Part shown: positions 46,516-59,734 of the stretch, piece after piece
Numbering within the stretch: position 1 is the first letter of the stretch
How the letters are laid out: every line of letters begins with the position of its first letter
From: Trichosphaerium sp. ATCC 40318
Lineage: Eukaryota > Discosea > Flabellinia > Trichosidae
DNA: 64,000 nucleotides
NCBI GenBank assembly: GCA_038496445.1
Contig: JALMLS010000466.1
Span: forward strand, 496,001-560,000
Reading direction: 5' to 3'
Made by a program: the position numbers and the translations under genes
The notes under the pieces: model-generated
Databases searched by the model: none
Seen by the model: only the letters and a program-made list of their open reading frames with translations
Told to the model about the DNA's origin: nothing

Positions 46516-46849
46516 CTGTGTCAACTTTTTGATTGCTTAACGTCAACAATAAGGACTTATCCTTCTTTCCACAAGCAAGCGCAGTACTCACAAAATGCGT
46601 TCGTTTCTCTGGTTTCAAAAAAAGAACATAATTTACAAGTTTGGAAATTGTAGGCGTGTTGTTTCTCAAACCCTGTTTTACACACTCGCTTGTTTTACGT
46701 CCATAATGGCTGCACAGTTGCTGCAGGATCACAACTTGACCACTTTTGACTCGTGCTATCCCTAAAGCTACACAGCGTGTACACTAACGCCAGTATACGG
46801 CGTGCTTTATTCAATAATGCCATCCGTTAAAGAGTGAACAACAAATACA

Positions 46850-49800
46850 ATGGCAGCAATCAAAAGTGCGTGTAATCATTTTATAGTTGTATGCTAACGC
46901 ATACAGAAGGAAATGCGTCCCCTAGTACAAAACTTAGACAAGCAAGTGATTCATTTGCATGCATTATGTTTATTTACGTTAGGCTATACTCAAAGTAACA
47001 TTTGCAGGCGATAGCTATAAGAATTTTTCTATTTCGTCCACAGCTACAGTACGTTCAAACAATACGCGCAAAATATGCTAAAACGTACAGTGTGGCAGTT
47101 TTAAACCCGTAATAGCCGAAAGAAACCATATAACAGGTACTAGCGGTGCTTCCGCCATATCTCACTTCCTTCAGGCGATGTGGTAAAGGAATATGCACTC
47201 TACGCAATTGCGAAAGTGGCTGCCGTTTCTAAGCCATCACGTATCACAACAGTCGTAAAAGCTGCTGGAAGTACATTATCCAAGTCTAGCAGTGCTCCCA
47301 AAGTAACCCGGTTTGGTACAACATCAATTACAACATGAATTCGCCACAATCGGTCCTAACACGTTCTAAAGTGACAGAAATACCAGATGATATTTTATTG
47401 TGGGACCTTCATAAATTATGGGGTCTTAGCAGCGGAACTGACAAATTATTTTACTATGGAAAACGTTCAGGACCGTTTCCACCAAAATGTACGCTCACAT
47501 GACGCATTTTGATAAAAAATACTAAAAGAAAATGTTCTTTAGCAAAGTTAACAACTATGGATTCTCAATGGAAGAAGCTCAGGGTACGTAGCTACCGTTA
47601 AAAAAATACAAGTTGTATCTTAATTTTTTTTTTAAGGCGATCAAAAAAGATAGAGAAGGTCGTGTTGCTGGCATGGTTGAGAGTGCAACTTCATTTAGAT
47701 CTATAAGAACAGTAAAAAAAAAAGCAAAGTCTCTCCCAGACACACTGTTCTTTGATACTCTAGCGTACGTGACATTCAGTTCAAAATGTTTGCATTTTTT
47801 CGATTTTGCATTCACAGAATAAGTGTCAACGTTTTTTATTTACTCAATTTTTTTCTGTAGTTATTTAATGGCTTGTGGTCTACATACGCCTCAATTATTT
47901 GAAAAACCAACGGATACAAGTCTAGTATCCAAAGTACGTGTAACGTATTTAAGAGGGGAAAGATATGAAATGAACGATGTTCCACTCACTGTTGCCTCTG
48001 GTATGGTATTTTAAAGTATTGTTACTTATTAACACAATAAAATTAGCATTACTTGTAGATTATTTTACCAAACGAAGAAACCCTATCATCTCTGAAGAGG
48101 CGTTTAAACGTACAAACTGAAATTGTTGAACTTTTAAGCAGTAGCTCATTTGGGTTTTTGTAGAACATGGTGATAACCTTGCAACTATTATAATGAACCT
48201 ACCAATTTCATCACGGAAAATTCTAGCAGGGACATGTAAATTTTTAGGTCTGTTGGACGTTTGCAAGGACTCAAACCAAATGGTAAAAAAAAAAGAATTG
48301 CTTTTTTTGTCCTTCTTTTTTTTCTTTCACATATTTTTTTACAATTTATTTATCTACACTACCATTATTGTTTTTTCGTGGAAGGACTAACTGATCAAAA
48401 TCATTAGAGTCCTGACAAACTTGTTGATGCTTGGTCAAAGTTATTGCACATAAAACCAAAAGTTCTTAAGACTTTGATAAACAGACAAAGTAATATATTT
48501 CCAGAAAGCAAGACTGTGTTACCTTCTAAGGAGGTAAACTTCAACAATCGCACAATTTGTAATCATATAATATCTCTAATTACAACAAATAGGAACTTAT
48601 TAAAAAACTAATGGAAAATTCAGCTGAGGCTATTGAAGATGATGAAAAGGCTCAAGATGTTCTTAAAAATCTTCCTTCGAAATTCTTTGATGGTAAAGTG
48701 GATGCAATAGATTTAGACACCCTCGTTGCCAAGACACCAAAGGCAGCTCTTCCATCACTACCACCTCCACCAGGTTTGAAACTTTAGTGTTGTGACAATG
48801 TACTTACATTCGCTTGGCAGGTTTTGGCGATGGTGACTTTCCTTGGGATTCAGATAGTGATGATCTACTACCTGCCATACCGCCCCCAGTTCCCGCCTTG
48901 CCTGGAATACCTGGATTACCTAGATTGCCACCTGACAGTGAGGAAAAGTTTCCTTGGGATGACGATGATGATGTAAAACTTCCGTAAGCTCTTTGTTCTC
49001 TTACCTTTACTAATTTACGAAAAAGAGAAAAGTCTCGCCATGACACATCAGCTCCAGAATATGAGCCCCCACCGCCTGTATTTAAACTACCTGAACCAAA
49101 TGCCATAGAGATAAATCCAGTCAGAGTAGACCAAAAGCCTATGGTACCTGTAGCAACTCCTGGTGATGTTAAATTTAGTACGTGTTAGAAGTTTATTCCA
49201 CCATTGAATGCTGACAAAAATAAGGTGTTGATAAGGCTAATAAACGTAAAACAGTTCTAGGTACTGTGATATTAGCCTTTGTAGTTATCTTATATCAATA
49301 TACTAACATAAGTATTTTAGTTGACACTGCATTCTTGCAGGAAATGTCGCAGGTAAAAGAAAGCTCTTAAAACGCATTTACTAATAATTATGTAGCTATC
49401 TGCGGATCTTGACGATGGTTTCAATAGCTTAGTCATAGATGAACCGAGGGTTGAACCCAAAAAGTCTCGTATTAAATCAATGTTCACAGTATGTCTAAAG
49501 CTATTTTGTTCTCAAAAAGTGTTCACTTGCCACACTCGATCTAAATTCTGTTTTAGCTAGAATTAGAGTTATTCGAAGATTTTGAAGATGAGTCACGCGG
49601 TAGTGGGCGCAGTACAAGAGCAAGAGCTCCTACAGATTCCCTCACTGTGCTTGAAAATGATTTGGATGCATCTATGGGATACAATGAAATAAAGACTAAA
49701 CAAAACAACACTGAACCTGACGATGAAAGCTATGAAAACGATGCATTGACAGCCCTAGAGAATGACTTGGAACTTACTGTATCTCACCAAACAGTCCAAA

Positions 49801-52350
49801 GTTCGCTATCTGTAAACACATCACAACCCGAGAAGCAGAAGGTTCACAAAACAAGCCCAAAACTAGAAACTGCTAAGGACCAAGCGCCTAACGGTTTACC
49901 TAAATTAGAGAACCGAGGTGGTGCTATAAAGTTACCACCAATACCAAACGCCACAAAAGAGCAAGATGATGCTTTTGATCAAGTAATAGATGATATTATG
50001 AACGCAAGAGATAGCGTTGATATTAAGAATGATCATGGTCCTCTAGACGCAGAAGACTTTTCTTTTGGTGAACTTGAAGATGAATTAAACACCATCATGG
50101 TGAAGTCAACATCAAGCGTGAAGATTACACCAGACCCCAAAGGTTCAAGGACAAGTATAGATGATCCTCCTGCAGTCCAAGAAGTTGAAAAGACTCCACC
50201 AAGGCTAAGACTTGATACACTCGAAAACGACTTGGAGGAATACATGAGCGTTGTATCGGGTAACTCTGCCAGAGAATTTAAGGCTGACATTCAGAAAAAG
50301 CCGCCACTATCTAAGGACCAACGTTCGCGAGCGAGGAACGCTGCAGAGGAGCCATTCGTTGCTCCTCCCGCACCTCTATCCAAAGAAGAAGAAAATTCAT
50401 TTACTGAGCTTGAAAACGAGCTGGATGATATAATGACCACAGGCGGCTTGACGTTGTTGTCTCTAAAGAGTGAGGAAGAATCTTCCAAGACGACAAATAC
50501 GTCTACTGCAAGTGGTAGTACAGAAGACAAATCAACACAATCAAAATTACAACCAGCAGAATCTTCAAGCATCACTAGCGAGAGTACAATTAAACTACAG
50601 CCTTCAGGACAGAAAAAACACCCACAGAAGACTGCTAAAATGAACTATACGCCAAAGAAGCAGGGAAGAGGTCCTAAAGCCGTCAAGAAGGGATGGAATC
50701 CTAAAAGAGGCTTAAAGTTTCCTGGAGGGAAGAAGAAACATATGCCTAAGCGCAAGTCAGGACCAAAGAAATCTGGTGCTAAAGCATCACCTAAACCGAA
50801 ATCATTTCCATCTATCATGGCACGTCTCAAGAACTATGAGCAAAAGGTTGAACATCACTCTCAAAGCGCTGAAGCAGCAAAGCTAAAGACAAGGTAAACA
50901 AAACTATGTGAAGTCTAATTTCTTACCCTATTCTTTAGCGCAAGCAAGAAAGCTCTCAAGTCTTCTCGCAAGCATTACACTCCTCCTAAATCTACTACAG
51001 AAGATATTTCAAATAATCAAACGCCAAACATTGGTAATAAAACCAATGAGAAGCATGTACAGCAAAACAAGATTGTTTTGGAAAGAAGCGAACCTGAGGT
51101 AACAAACCTTCTTTCGTTTTTTTTTTGGTATTTATTCTCAACCTTTATCTTTAGATGACAGAAATCAACCGTAGCGAAGCTATGATTGCCGCTGATACAA
51201 TCCAAAAGGCTCGTGCTTTGCAGGTAGGATATCTTATCAGTTTTTAACGAATCTATAAAAATTCTTATTTCTTTCCAACAAGGACGAGGAAAACAACAAA
51301 AAACAACGTATCAACAAGAATAAATCACCTAAGGAAATACTACAAATAAATATTGGTGCAAGTACCCTTGCAAAGCAGTTTGAGAAGCGGGCTCAAGAAC
51401 GTACAGAGCCTGAGAAGAGAGCACCAAAGCGAACAAAGCAAGTCAAACCTTGGACGAAGCCAACAACTCCAGTTGAAACAGCTCCTACTCCTTCTCATGC
51501 TCCTGTCCCCTCCCCTGCTGTAGGACACCCCAAAAAAGTATCAAAGGATGAACAAGCTTCTACAGAGTCCGTTTTGAACGCTTTTGATGATATTATGGCA
51601 ATGGAGTTTGATCTTGATGCAGCATTAGCTTCTGATGTTAAAGAGGTACAGAAGGAGCCTGTAAACGAAGAAAAATCACAAGATTTTAATTGGGTTCAAC
51701 CTTCGACTACGCAGAGTACAAAACCTGTAAAAACCGTATCAAAGGACGCTAGCACGTCTCAAAAGTATACTCTAACCGAAGAAACCTTCAATATCGAGCA
51801 AAGACGGATAGAACGTAAACCAGAGCCTAAAGTCGTCAAGAAGCACATAGAATCATCTACAAGTATACACAAAAGCAGTAGATCACCACAAACAAAAGAA
51901 AAGAAGGAACCAGTTACTCAATCGTCTCTTGACGAATTTGATTCAATTATTTCTTCAATCCAGGATACAGCAGATGTCTTTAAGCCTAGTACTGTTGAAA
52001 CAAAAGAACTCAAGTTTGAGCCAAAGATTGAGCTTGAACCGGCTCCAGAACCCGAACCTGAACCTGAGGTTCCAGAAACTAATCCTGAGCCTTACGTGTC
52101 TGTTATTGATACCCTAAAGGAGCAAAAACGGAAACAAAAGGAAGAAGAAGCTGCGTACGTGTATGAGTATGAGGACTCAGATGAAGCAGAGGAAGTTCAA
52201 GTTGATGAAGATGCTTTTGAGTTCAAGCTTGATATGAACGATTTTGCTGATTTCGCTGAGCCTGAAGAAAGTGTAGATCAAAATGATGATATACAGAGCT
52301 TGTTGGCAACTTTACAAGCGCAGCAAAAAGATCTTGAATCTCAGTTTTAA
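46850..52350 (+). CDS. RhoGAP-like protein with C-terminal array of LENDLD motifs
   Basis: Start MAAIKK at 46850. N-terminal exons contain GDSYKNFSISSTAT and EYALYAIAKVAAVSKPSR, then (across an intron GTACAACATC...GTGACAG, 47316-47382) EIPDDILLWDLHKLWGL. The core is RhoGAP-like: LPDTLFFDTLAYLMACGLHT, PQLFEKPTD, VSKVRVTYLRGERYEMNDVP, SALLVDYFTKRRNPIISEEA, EHGDNLATIIMNLPISSRK and MSPDKLVDAWSKLL. The position of the arginine finger (G-x-x-x-x-G-I-F-R) holds Q-L-F-E-K, so GAP catalysis is doubtful. A Pro-rich stretch with LPPPPGFG follows. The last 900 or so residues are acidic/basic disordered sequence with repeated TVLENDLDASM, GELEDELNTIM, DTLENDLEEYM, TELENELDDIM and FDDIMAMEFDLDAAL. Ends DLESQF-stop. 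About 15 short introns. Confidence 0.72.
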
Positions 52351-52573
52351 GTAAAATAATGAGAAATAAATTGTATTTTAAAATATATTGTGATTGTTGT
52401 GGTGTAGGTTTTACACCTGTTCCCAATTGTACCTTGCTTCATTTACAAACTATATCTATATTGCAGCATAATAAATAAAAGGGGTTGTGGAATAACTTTA
52501 TTTTACATCTATGTCTACAAATTGTTTTTGTTTTTCTTTCTTTTTCGGATGATTCATGGTCTCTTATCATGAA

Positions 52574-55500
52574 TCAAACATTAAGGAAACTATCAATTAA
52601 TCCATCAAGGTCATTACTTGGAGCACTATCAGCTTCTGGATCTGTTGCTCTATAAGTAGCATCATCAAGCATTTGATCCAAGAAACTCTCTTGTGCTTCT
52701 TGAGTATTATCATCTCGATTGCTTGCTCTACTTCCAAGAACAGCTTGTACTTCAGGTCCAGATCCTTGTTTTAAAAAATCTTCAAACTCATCCAAGTCAT
52801 CCATATATGAATTAAATGATTGACTTGGTGTATCTACTACAGCACCACAATATACTTTGTTTTTACTTGTTTGTTCATTCTCAAATTCTGCTATTGCTTT
52901 TTCTCTCTTATCCTTTCTCTTTAATATTTCTACTTGCATATCAAGACCGATACCTATTTGGAAGAAAAAAGTCAATGATACAAGAAGGAGTGAGTAAAAA
53001 AAAAGTGGGAAATAAATCCTTGGATTTTCTCGTTTACCTCTGATGTTCTCAGTTTTTTCTGATTTTTTGAGTTCCTCTTTGATTTGTTCGTTTTCTTTAG
53101 AGGCATTCTAGGATTATTTGATTAGATTATGATTTGTACAGATTGTATTTGCTGAATAGGAAACAACAACAAGGTTGGAAAAAAAAAGAACGTACACTTA
53201 TTTTAGTTAAAAATTGATGAATGCAACCAAAAAATGAGTCACTTTGTGTTATTGTTGGTTCTCCATAGTAGTCTAATACTTGATTATATTTATGCTCAAG
53301 GTTTTCTAAATCAGATAGAGCATCACTTAGAGCACTATAGGCGCTCTCGCGAAATTGCTAGGAGGGAGAAGTCAATAAAAGAACTTTGTTCATGAAAAAT
53401 AACTGTTTAACCATACTTTAACCCTGTGCTTTAACATGCTGTCCTGTCCCTCTAATGCACTTTTCATGTCTATTTTTTCGTCAAACGTATTTTTGATTGT
53501 TCCTAGGGCCTTTGCAATCTTAAAAATGTTCTCTGCAACCACACTTAGTAAAGAAAACAAGGAAGAAACAGAAACAATATAACGCCTTTTTTTGCACTTG
53601 ATATTTTTGTTTGGATTCTTGGATTGAAGGGACGTACCGCGTTCGGCTTTTTCGACGTTTGGTAAATCTTCTAGTAAAGTAAGGCATTCAGGACATCTAG
53701 TCCTTATTTCTTCTGCTATAAAATGAGCAAACCCAGTCTTTCCACCTTTTGCTTTCAAGTCGCAAATCTGTTGAAATACAAGTTAGCTATTATTCTACGT
53801 CTTTTGATTACCTTTGCAAGTGATGTCGTTAAACGGAACCCAAAGGCTTGACCACGCTTAGTATTACCGTTGAGGTAGTTACCAACACTCAGTACAAGTA
53901 ATAAAAGCTTTGCAAAGTTATTTGCTCCGTTACCATACATAATCTCATAACATCCACGGTGAAGAGTTTTTGTGCGCTGAAAAAAACCTGAATTAGTTTG
54001 CTTCTCTTTGGTACTATATGTACCTGTTTAACTGCATCTAGTTCAGCATCAAATGAACGCATAAAAGACCATATATTGAGTCTCTCCAAGAATTTTGGAA
54101 CACGCATACATACCTAGGAACATCAACTTAGTTCAAGAAGGATAGTTGAGAAGGACTTTTTTTATGTTACAAAAAAAACCAATGAAGTCATTTAGAACGT
54201 AGGTGCCCCTAGTGTTGTTTTTTAACGTACGTTTAATACATACTTCTCTGAAGGTCCAAATTTTGCTGAGCCAAAATCAAGGAATGGTTCAAGAGCTTGA
54301 CATTCAGTATCACTTGGTGCTGACTTGATAAGCATTTTTATATCAGCTTCATCTAATTTATCATCGTCCAAGTCAAGTATAGCTTGACGTAATGTGTTCA
54401 TGTCCATGTCAGGGAATCTATTCAATACTAACATGCGTATATCATTACTCCTTTTTAATGGGAGCTTAGCTGCAGCTTCTGCTCCTTTTCTAGGAGGAAG
54501 ACGAGGTTCCTAGTTCCATAAAGTAAGCAAAAAAAACCAAACAAACAAAAACCTAAATGTTCAACGAGGTGTCTCTTTTTGTCCTCCACAATAAATATTA
54601 TTAAGATCGCGATAATAGTTAATATGGTAGAGAGATGGGGAAACGATAATTAGAATGTGTCTGACCAATACGGCACATGCACGAAAAAAGGAGGAAATAA
54701 ATTATGTTTTTGTTAACTTACGCTTCCGTTGTTCGTTTTCTTTGCTCTCATCTTACTCCACGTGGTAGCATTGAATAATTTTTCTACCTTTGTTACATTT
54801 ACTTTGACTTTTCTATCATCTAATTTTGCCCATAGAGTTCCTTTAATCTTCTGAGGAGGTATCAAATCCCAGTTCAAATGCTTCATTTCATTTCGTGGGT
54901 ATATCTTTGGTTTCTCCTTTACAAACTGGCTACGTTGGTCAGGTGTAGGGGGTGCAGCCTATGAATGCATGTTAATAACAATAACTTAACAATTAAAGTA
55001 CCATTCTACCACCAATAGGTGCGTGTACTTCTAGTGATTCTTGTTCTAGCTTTTTTTAGCTTTTTGTTTGATTAGAAAAAAGCACATACCTTCATCGTAA
55101 GGTGTATAGAGTGCCTCTTTTTGTAACATAGAACGTCCCTCGCCACTAGTTCTATGGTGGCTTATTCTATTAGACGCAATAGCGTGTACTAATCCTGTAG
55201 TCTGCTTTGAGAATGCAGCTAAGCCATCTTCTACATTTGCACGTATCACTTAAAACAAAACATGAGAATTATTCATCAAACTACAAACGATATGTAAGCT
55301 GTAAACGTACTATCAATGTTGTTCGTTTTAGCTATAGTTGTTAAAAGACTACCAAATAAGTCTTTGACACAACGAGATAGTTCAGATGCAGGTACACGGT
55401 TAGATAGCATTCCCTTTAACATTTGTGCAACATCAATTATTTCGTTGTTACTAATGTCGTCATTGGGTCCTCCAGACTCTGGTCTGTCTATAATTTTGGC

Positions 55501-57443
55501 ATTAGTGCTTATTTGTGGCCATTGAATTCTATCTTACTTATATTGTTCTTTCTATCGCTTAATAATTGAAACACTTTCAGTTGTTTACGTAGCCCAGTAT
55601 TTTCAGTCTTTGACAATCCCTAAACATTTCGAAAAATAAGAAAAGTATGTACATCCTGGTTCATTTAATGTTCATTTCTATATAATACCTGTGCTATGCG
55701 TTTAATACCTAAGTGAACAAAATAAGCCATTTTTTAACAAGCCAAGATTATTAAAAAAGAAAGAACATACAGTGATGTCACTGTCATCTTACCTTTATCA
55801 AAACTTTTTGCAACAAAGCTCTTTTGTTCCAAACTGCTAAACCTCCTCGAGAAAAGAGTAACATTAAAACATGTCATTGTGGCTGTCTAAAGTAATATAT
55901 TAAGCGCTTGAAAGACGTAATGGAAAAAGAGTGAAATACTTTTTTTGTAAACTAAAACAAATAATTTGGCTCCAGTCTTTAGTCACATGTGTACCTGTAA
56001 GTCCTCGTTGTGTTTTAATAGTAAGTATCGTAGTAATTCATCTAATCTATCATCTAGTTCACCCAAAACTTGCCTGTAGTAATAAGCTAGTTAAAGAGTG
56101 GTTTTTGGGTTTTGTTGCTATTTTTTTGTAAATACTTACTTGAATAGTGCTTCGTTGATTACTGACAAAACAGCAAATGTCTTTAAAATGCAAGCTTTTG
56201 AATCAACGTCAACAATATCTAGAGCATTTCTAAAGTAATCCATAATTTGTTCTGTCTTTACGACTATTGTTAAACCAGCCTTGTATGAACAAAAATTAGT
56301 CAAGTGTAATGTACAAAAAAATTATAAAATACCTTCGTTCTCATCAATCCTTCTAAGCATTTAATGATCATACCGATAATCTTGCGTGCTTTCTCATTTA
56401 CAATACCACTCGTTCTATGCATAAACATTACAACGGGTACTACAACCATTAAGTGTACCTCTCTCGCTTTGTAAAACCCCACAAGGCCTCAATCAGCAGC
56501 CCAGCGCCACCAATAGCTTTTTAACTTGTAAGCCACGTGAAACATGTAAACGGGTCATGACGTACCTAGAAATTCTTGTGTCCATTGTTCAGATTCAGTT
56601 TTAAGATATATTGAAAGTTGACGAAGAACGCTCACTGTGTTGAAGTGTCAGAAAAGAATTTTATAAGGGGTTTGTTTTTTTCTTTCTCGAGAATTTTTAT
56701 CGTACCACCAAATCCTTTTTCACGAAGGTGCTTTTCATAGTATTGCGGTGGCTTCTGTCCTGAGTTTATTTTATGCATTTTGGCCTTTTGAATGCGGTTA
56801 ATAAGTCCATATTTGGAATCATTGAAAATCTGTAAAGTCCAAAAAAAAAGTTTTTCCAAGGTTTTTTTTGTGCAACAGTTTTTCTTTTTTCACTCTTCTT
56901 ACGTTGTGCTTGGCGCTTATTAAAACCCACTTCTTTGCAGGATCCCATTCTCTCATTGCCTTCTTTTGTAAAGGAGGAACAGCCATTTCGTCCTTTTTGA
57001 GAGAAATTAAAAAAACAATTAACGTTGATTGGTGTAATGTACCAATAATGCTTCAAACATATGATTCAGTTGCTCCACTGGAGGGTGTGCTACTTTTTTC
57101 TTCATTTGCAAAGCCTCAGCAACTGGTACAACCGTTGGAGCTTTTTTTCTTCTTCCCCTAAGCGCATTTCGTGGCGACAACGCGCTACCCTTCTTTGGTG
57201 GAGGTGCACCAACGCTTGCTACGATTTTTGTCAATACATTTACAATTAATTGATGTACGACCTGTCCTAAACGGCACAGCAGAGTTTGTGCTACCTACAA
57301 GCTCTACTTCAACTGGGCTAGATGCAGCGCGTTTATTTTTCTTTTTGAGCTTGTCTTTCCAATTACTATCAAATACTATCAACGCAAGCGTAGGCGCGAA
57401 TATTTCCGTACAGTTTGGACGTAGATTTGTTTAGAAATTCCAT
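52574..57443 (-). CDS. Diaphanous-type formin (GBD/FH3 + FH2)
   Basis: Starts MEFLNKSTSKL at 57443, joined by a GTACGG intron to NWKDKLKKKNKRAASSP and by a 40 bp intron to PSVGAPPPKKGSALSP. PPVEQLNHMFEALL and PPLQKKAMREWDPAKKWVLI are the opening of a GBD/FH3 regulatory module, continuing through ARM-like exons (YYEKHLREKGFGGTIK). The FH1-like part is short. FH2 begins KHLNWDLIPPQKIKGTLWAK and includes EKLFNATTW, RFPDMDMNTLRQAILDLDDD, LNIWSFMRSFDAELDAVKQ, LLLLVLSVGNYLNGNTKRGQ (the G-N-x-x-N signature) and AFGFRLTTSLAKICDLKAKG. The C-terminus is acidic (DLDGLIDSFLNV-stop, 52574), without an obvious DAD. Formins nucleate unbranched actin and are usually switched on by Rho GTPases; the convergent neighbour is a RhoGAP-like gene. 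Confidence 0.9.
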
Positions 57444-57795
57444 TATTCAAGCGGTTCTAAAGGTACAACGTACACTAAGAAACAAACTAGCAGATATAGG
57501 CGTGATTGCTTAGTCGGGCGAAATCTGGTACATTCGTTGACTAAATTGCTATCGCAACAAACCGCTTTGGGCACAAATTAAAGAAGGCGCGGTTTTAAAC
57601 AGAGTGTTTAATTTGGAAAGCAGTGTACTGTACATTAGTTGGCTTTATTATTGTTTGAGCATTCATTTTTTAGACAACTAACAGAGTTGTAGCATTTCTA
57701 ACAGCTTTGCGCCAAATTTTTGACAATAACCGTTCATTGACACTTTAATGTAACACACAACACTCCATCACGCGTATAAAGCCTCTATTGGAAAC
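57444..57795. promoter_or_regulatory. Divergent promoter between formin and W-repeat gene
   Basis: About 350 bp between two divergent starts. It is AT-rich, with no open frame of note and no recognisable element that I could assign. It should contain both promoters. Confidence 0.4.
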
Positions 57796-59590
57796 ATGAA
57801 GGCGCTAGGGCGTACACAACAAAGTAAAATATTCTCTCAATTAAAAAATAGACTAAAACTGATGTAGGCGCACATGTAAGTGCCCCTCCTGCTAAGTGCG
57901 ACAGTAACGCCCAACTAAAATTCACTAACACTTCAAGACGTAATACTCATGGATATTGGGACTGCAAATACAACCAACGCTCTTTAATGGAGCAGGTAGG
58001 TGAGATACTAAGAATAAAACAACTTGATGAATGGTATGACATTACTTTGGAGAATGTAAATGAACATGGAGCATTATCTATGATCTGGTACAAACCAACC
58101 TTTTCTGACAGGTTCAAGCTGACACATTTTACTTCAGGTCAAGATTTGGCGGTTCCTTGAGTGCTTGTTTAGCTGGGGTTTTCCCACACTTCAAATGGGA
58201 GCCACTACAATTCATGTAAGTCGAAATGAAGTGATAAGTTCCAGGATTAATCAAACACTGTAGTATTGCTCCAAAACGCTACTGGCTTAATCGTAGTAAT
58301 CAAATACAAGCGCTTGAGCGTATTGCAGAGGATATCGAGGTGAAACAACTTAGTGATTGGTATAACGTGGGTGTGGGTAGAATTGACGTTCAGAAATACC
58401 AAGCAAAGGGCATTCTGTACAAACCAAATGACGACTTTTTTTTCTTCTTTCTTTCTCAAAAAGCAAAACAAGTAAGGTTTACATTGACTAGGCGGGTTTT
58501 TGATCACTCAATAACGCAAAGCATCGTTGGTGTTTATTCTGATTATCCCTGGATTGAATGGAAATTCTTGTACGTTATAGTGTAAGATAGAAGCCAATCT
58601 AAGTCAAAAACAAAGAACTGCACCTGTTGCATATTGGCAAAGTAAGCAAAACAGAAGAGATGCAATGGATGTTATAGGAAAGGATCTAGGGTTATTTACA
58701 GTAGATGAATTTTGTAACTATAGTTGCAAAATTATTGATACTCATGGAGCTTCTGGGCTCTCGTACGTATTCTCAGAATGGAGTCAGCTATTTGTGCTCT
58801 TTTTTGGTATTTTTTGGACTCTCCGATTTATACTGGTTCTAGGCAATACTACAATCACTCGCTGTGGTCTTGTTTAGTAGATCTATATCCTGAATTTAAT
58901 TTTCGGCCGTGGGAGTTCAGGTACACTGTGTTTTTGTTGAATTTTTTGTTGACAGTTTCTTCTAAGAGTTCGCAAACGTTTTTGGACGACAGGAGCTAAT
59001 ATGAGGGACTACTTTGAAGAAATTGCGCGTAGAGTGAATGTGTATACATTAGATGATTGGCATAGATGTACCAGAAAAGAGTTAATTGCTTACCAATGCT
59101 TTATGTTTCACAAGTAAGACAAACGAAAAAAAAATACAACTTTGTAACTGTTTTTTTTTTGTTTAGTTTTAAAGGCTCTCTGTTTTCTGCGTTATCCTTG
59201 GCATATCCAAAACATAAATGGTTAAAATCAGAAATGAAATACGATGATCCAAGGAAGATAACGTTTTGGCGTTCAAAAACCAATCAAAGACAATTTCTTT
59301 TGGATGCACAAAAAACACTAAATTTAGAAAAAACAGAAAGTTGGTACGTATTGACTTGTGGGATACTTTCTTTATCAACTATTGAGTACTAACGTTGGAG
59401 AAATAGGTATAGAGTATCATATGACCAAATAAAAAAACTAGGTGGGTCACCATTGTATAAACATTGGCCTCAAGTAATATCTTTGGTTGATCCAAAATTT
59501 AACTGGAATTGGAAGAAATTTCTCGACACCAAAAGTTCAACACAACTGCACGTTCTTTTGCTCCTACTTTTTTACATCATGTCACATTAG
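57796..59590 (+). CDS. Tandem W-repeat protein without nuclease domain
   Basis: The start at MKALG (57796) is tentative. The product carries four to five copies of the same roughly 85-residue unit as the 16.5-18.3 kb gene: HGYWDCKYNQRSLMEQVGEI with IKQLDEWYDITLENVNEHG and RFGGSLSACLAGVFPHFKWE; then YWLNRSNQIQALERIAEDI with VKQLSDWYNV and SIVGVYSDYPWIEWKF; then KQNRRDAMDVIGKDLGLFTV and LYPEFNFRPWEFR; then MRDYFEEIARRVNVYTLDDW with NFKGSLFSALSLAYPKHKWL; then RVSYDQIKKLGGSPLYKHWP and LVDPKFNWNWKKF. The consensus is helix, L-x-V-x-x-L-x-D-W-Y, then G-S-L-x-x-x-L-x-x-x-(Y/F)-P-x-(F/H)-x-W-x-x-W-x-F. The stop at 59588-59590 follows a final hydrophobic run; an overlapping frame continues to 59703. 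No nuclease-like tail is seen. Confidence 0.66.
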
Positions 59591-59734
59591 ACGCACGATT
59601 ATCTGACATACATATAGGACTGTTGTTAAACACATGCATACGCTATTATCTCCTCCAACATAGAAAAGGCATCAAGAATAAACTTAAAAGCCAGTTTTTG
59701 TAAATAACAAAAAATAAGTTTATAAATCGTCTAT

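Noticed and set aside
46850-47340. A separate small gene whose TGA stop overlaps the ATG of the next gene (ATGA at 47335-47338)
   Set aside because: An intron GTACAACATC...CCTAAC...GTGACAG (47316-47382) joins the two in frame (K-V-T-R-F then E-I-P-D-D), so they are parts of the same RhoGAP-like gene.
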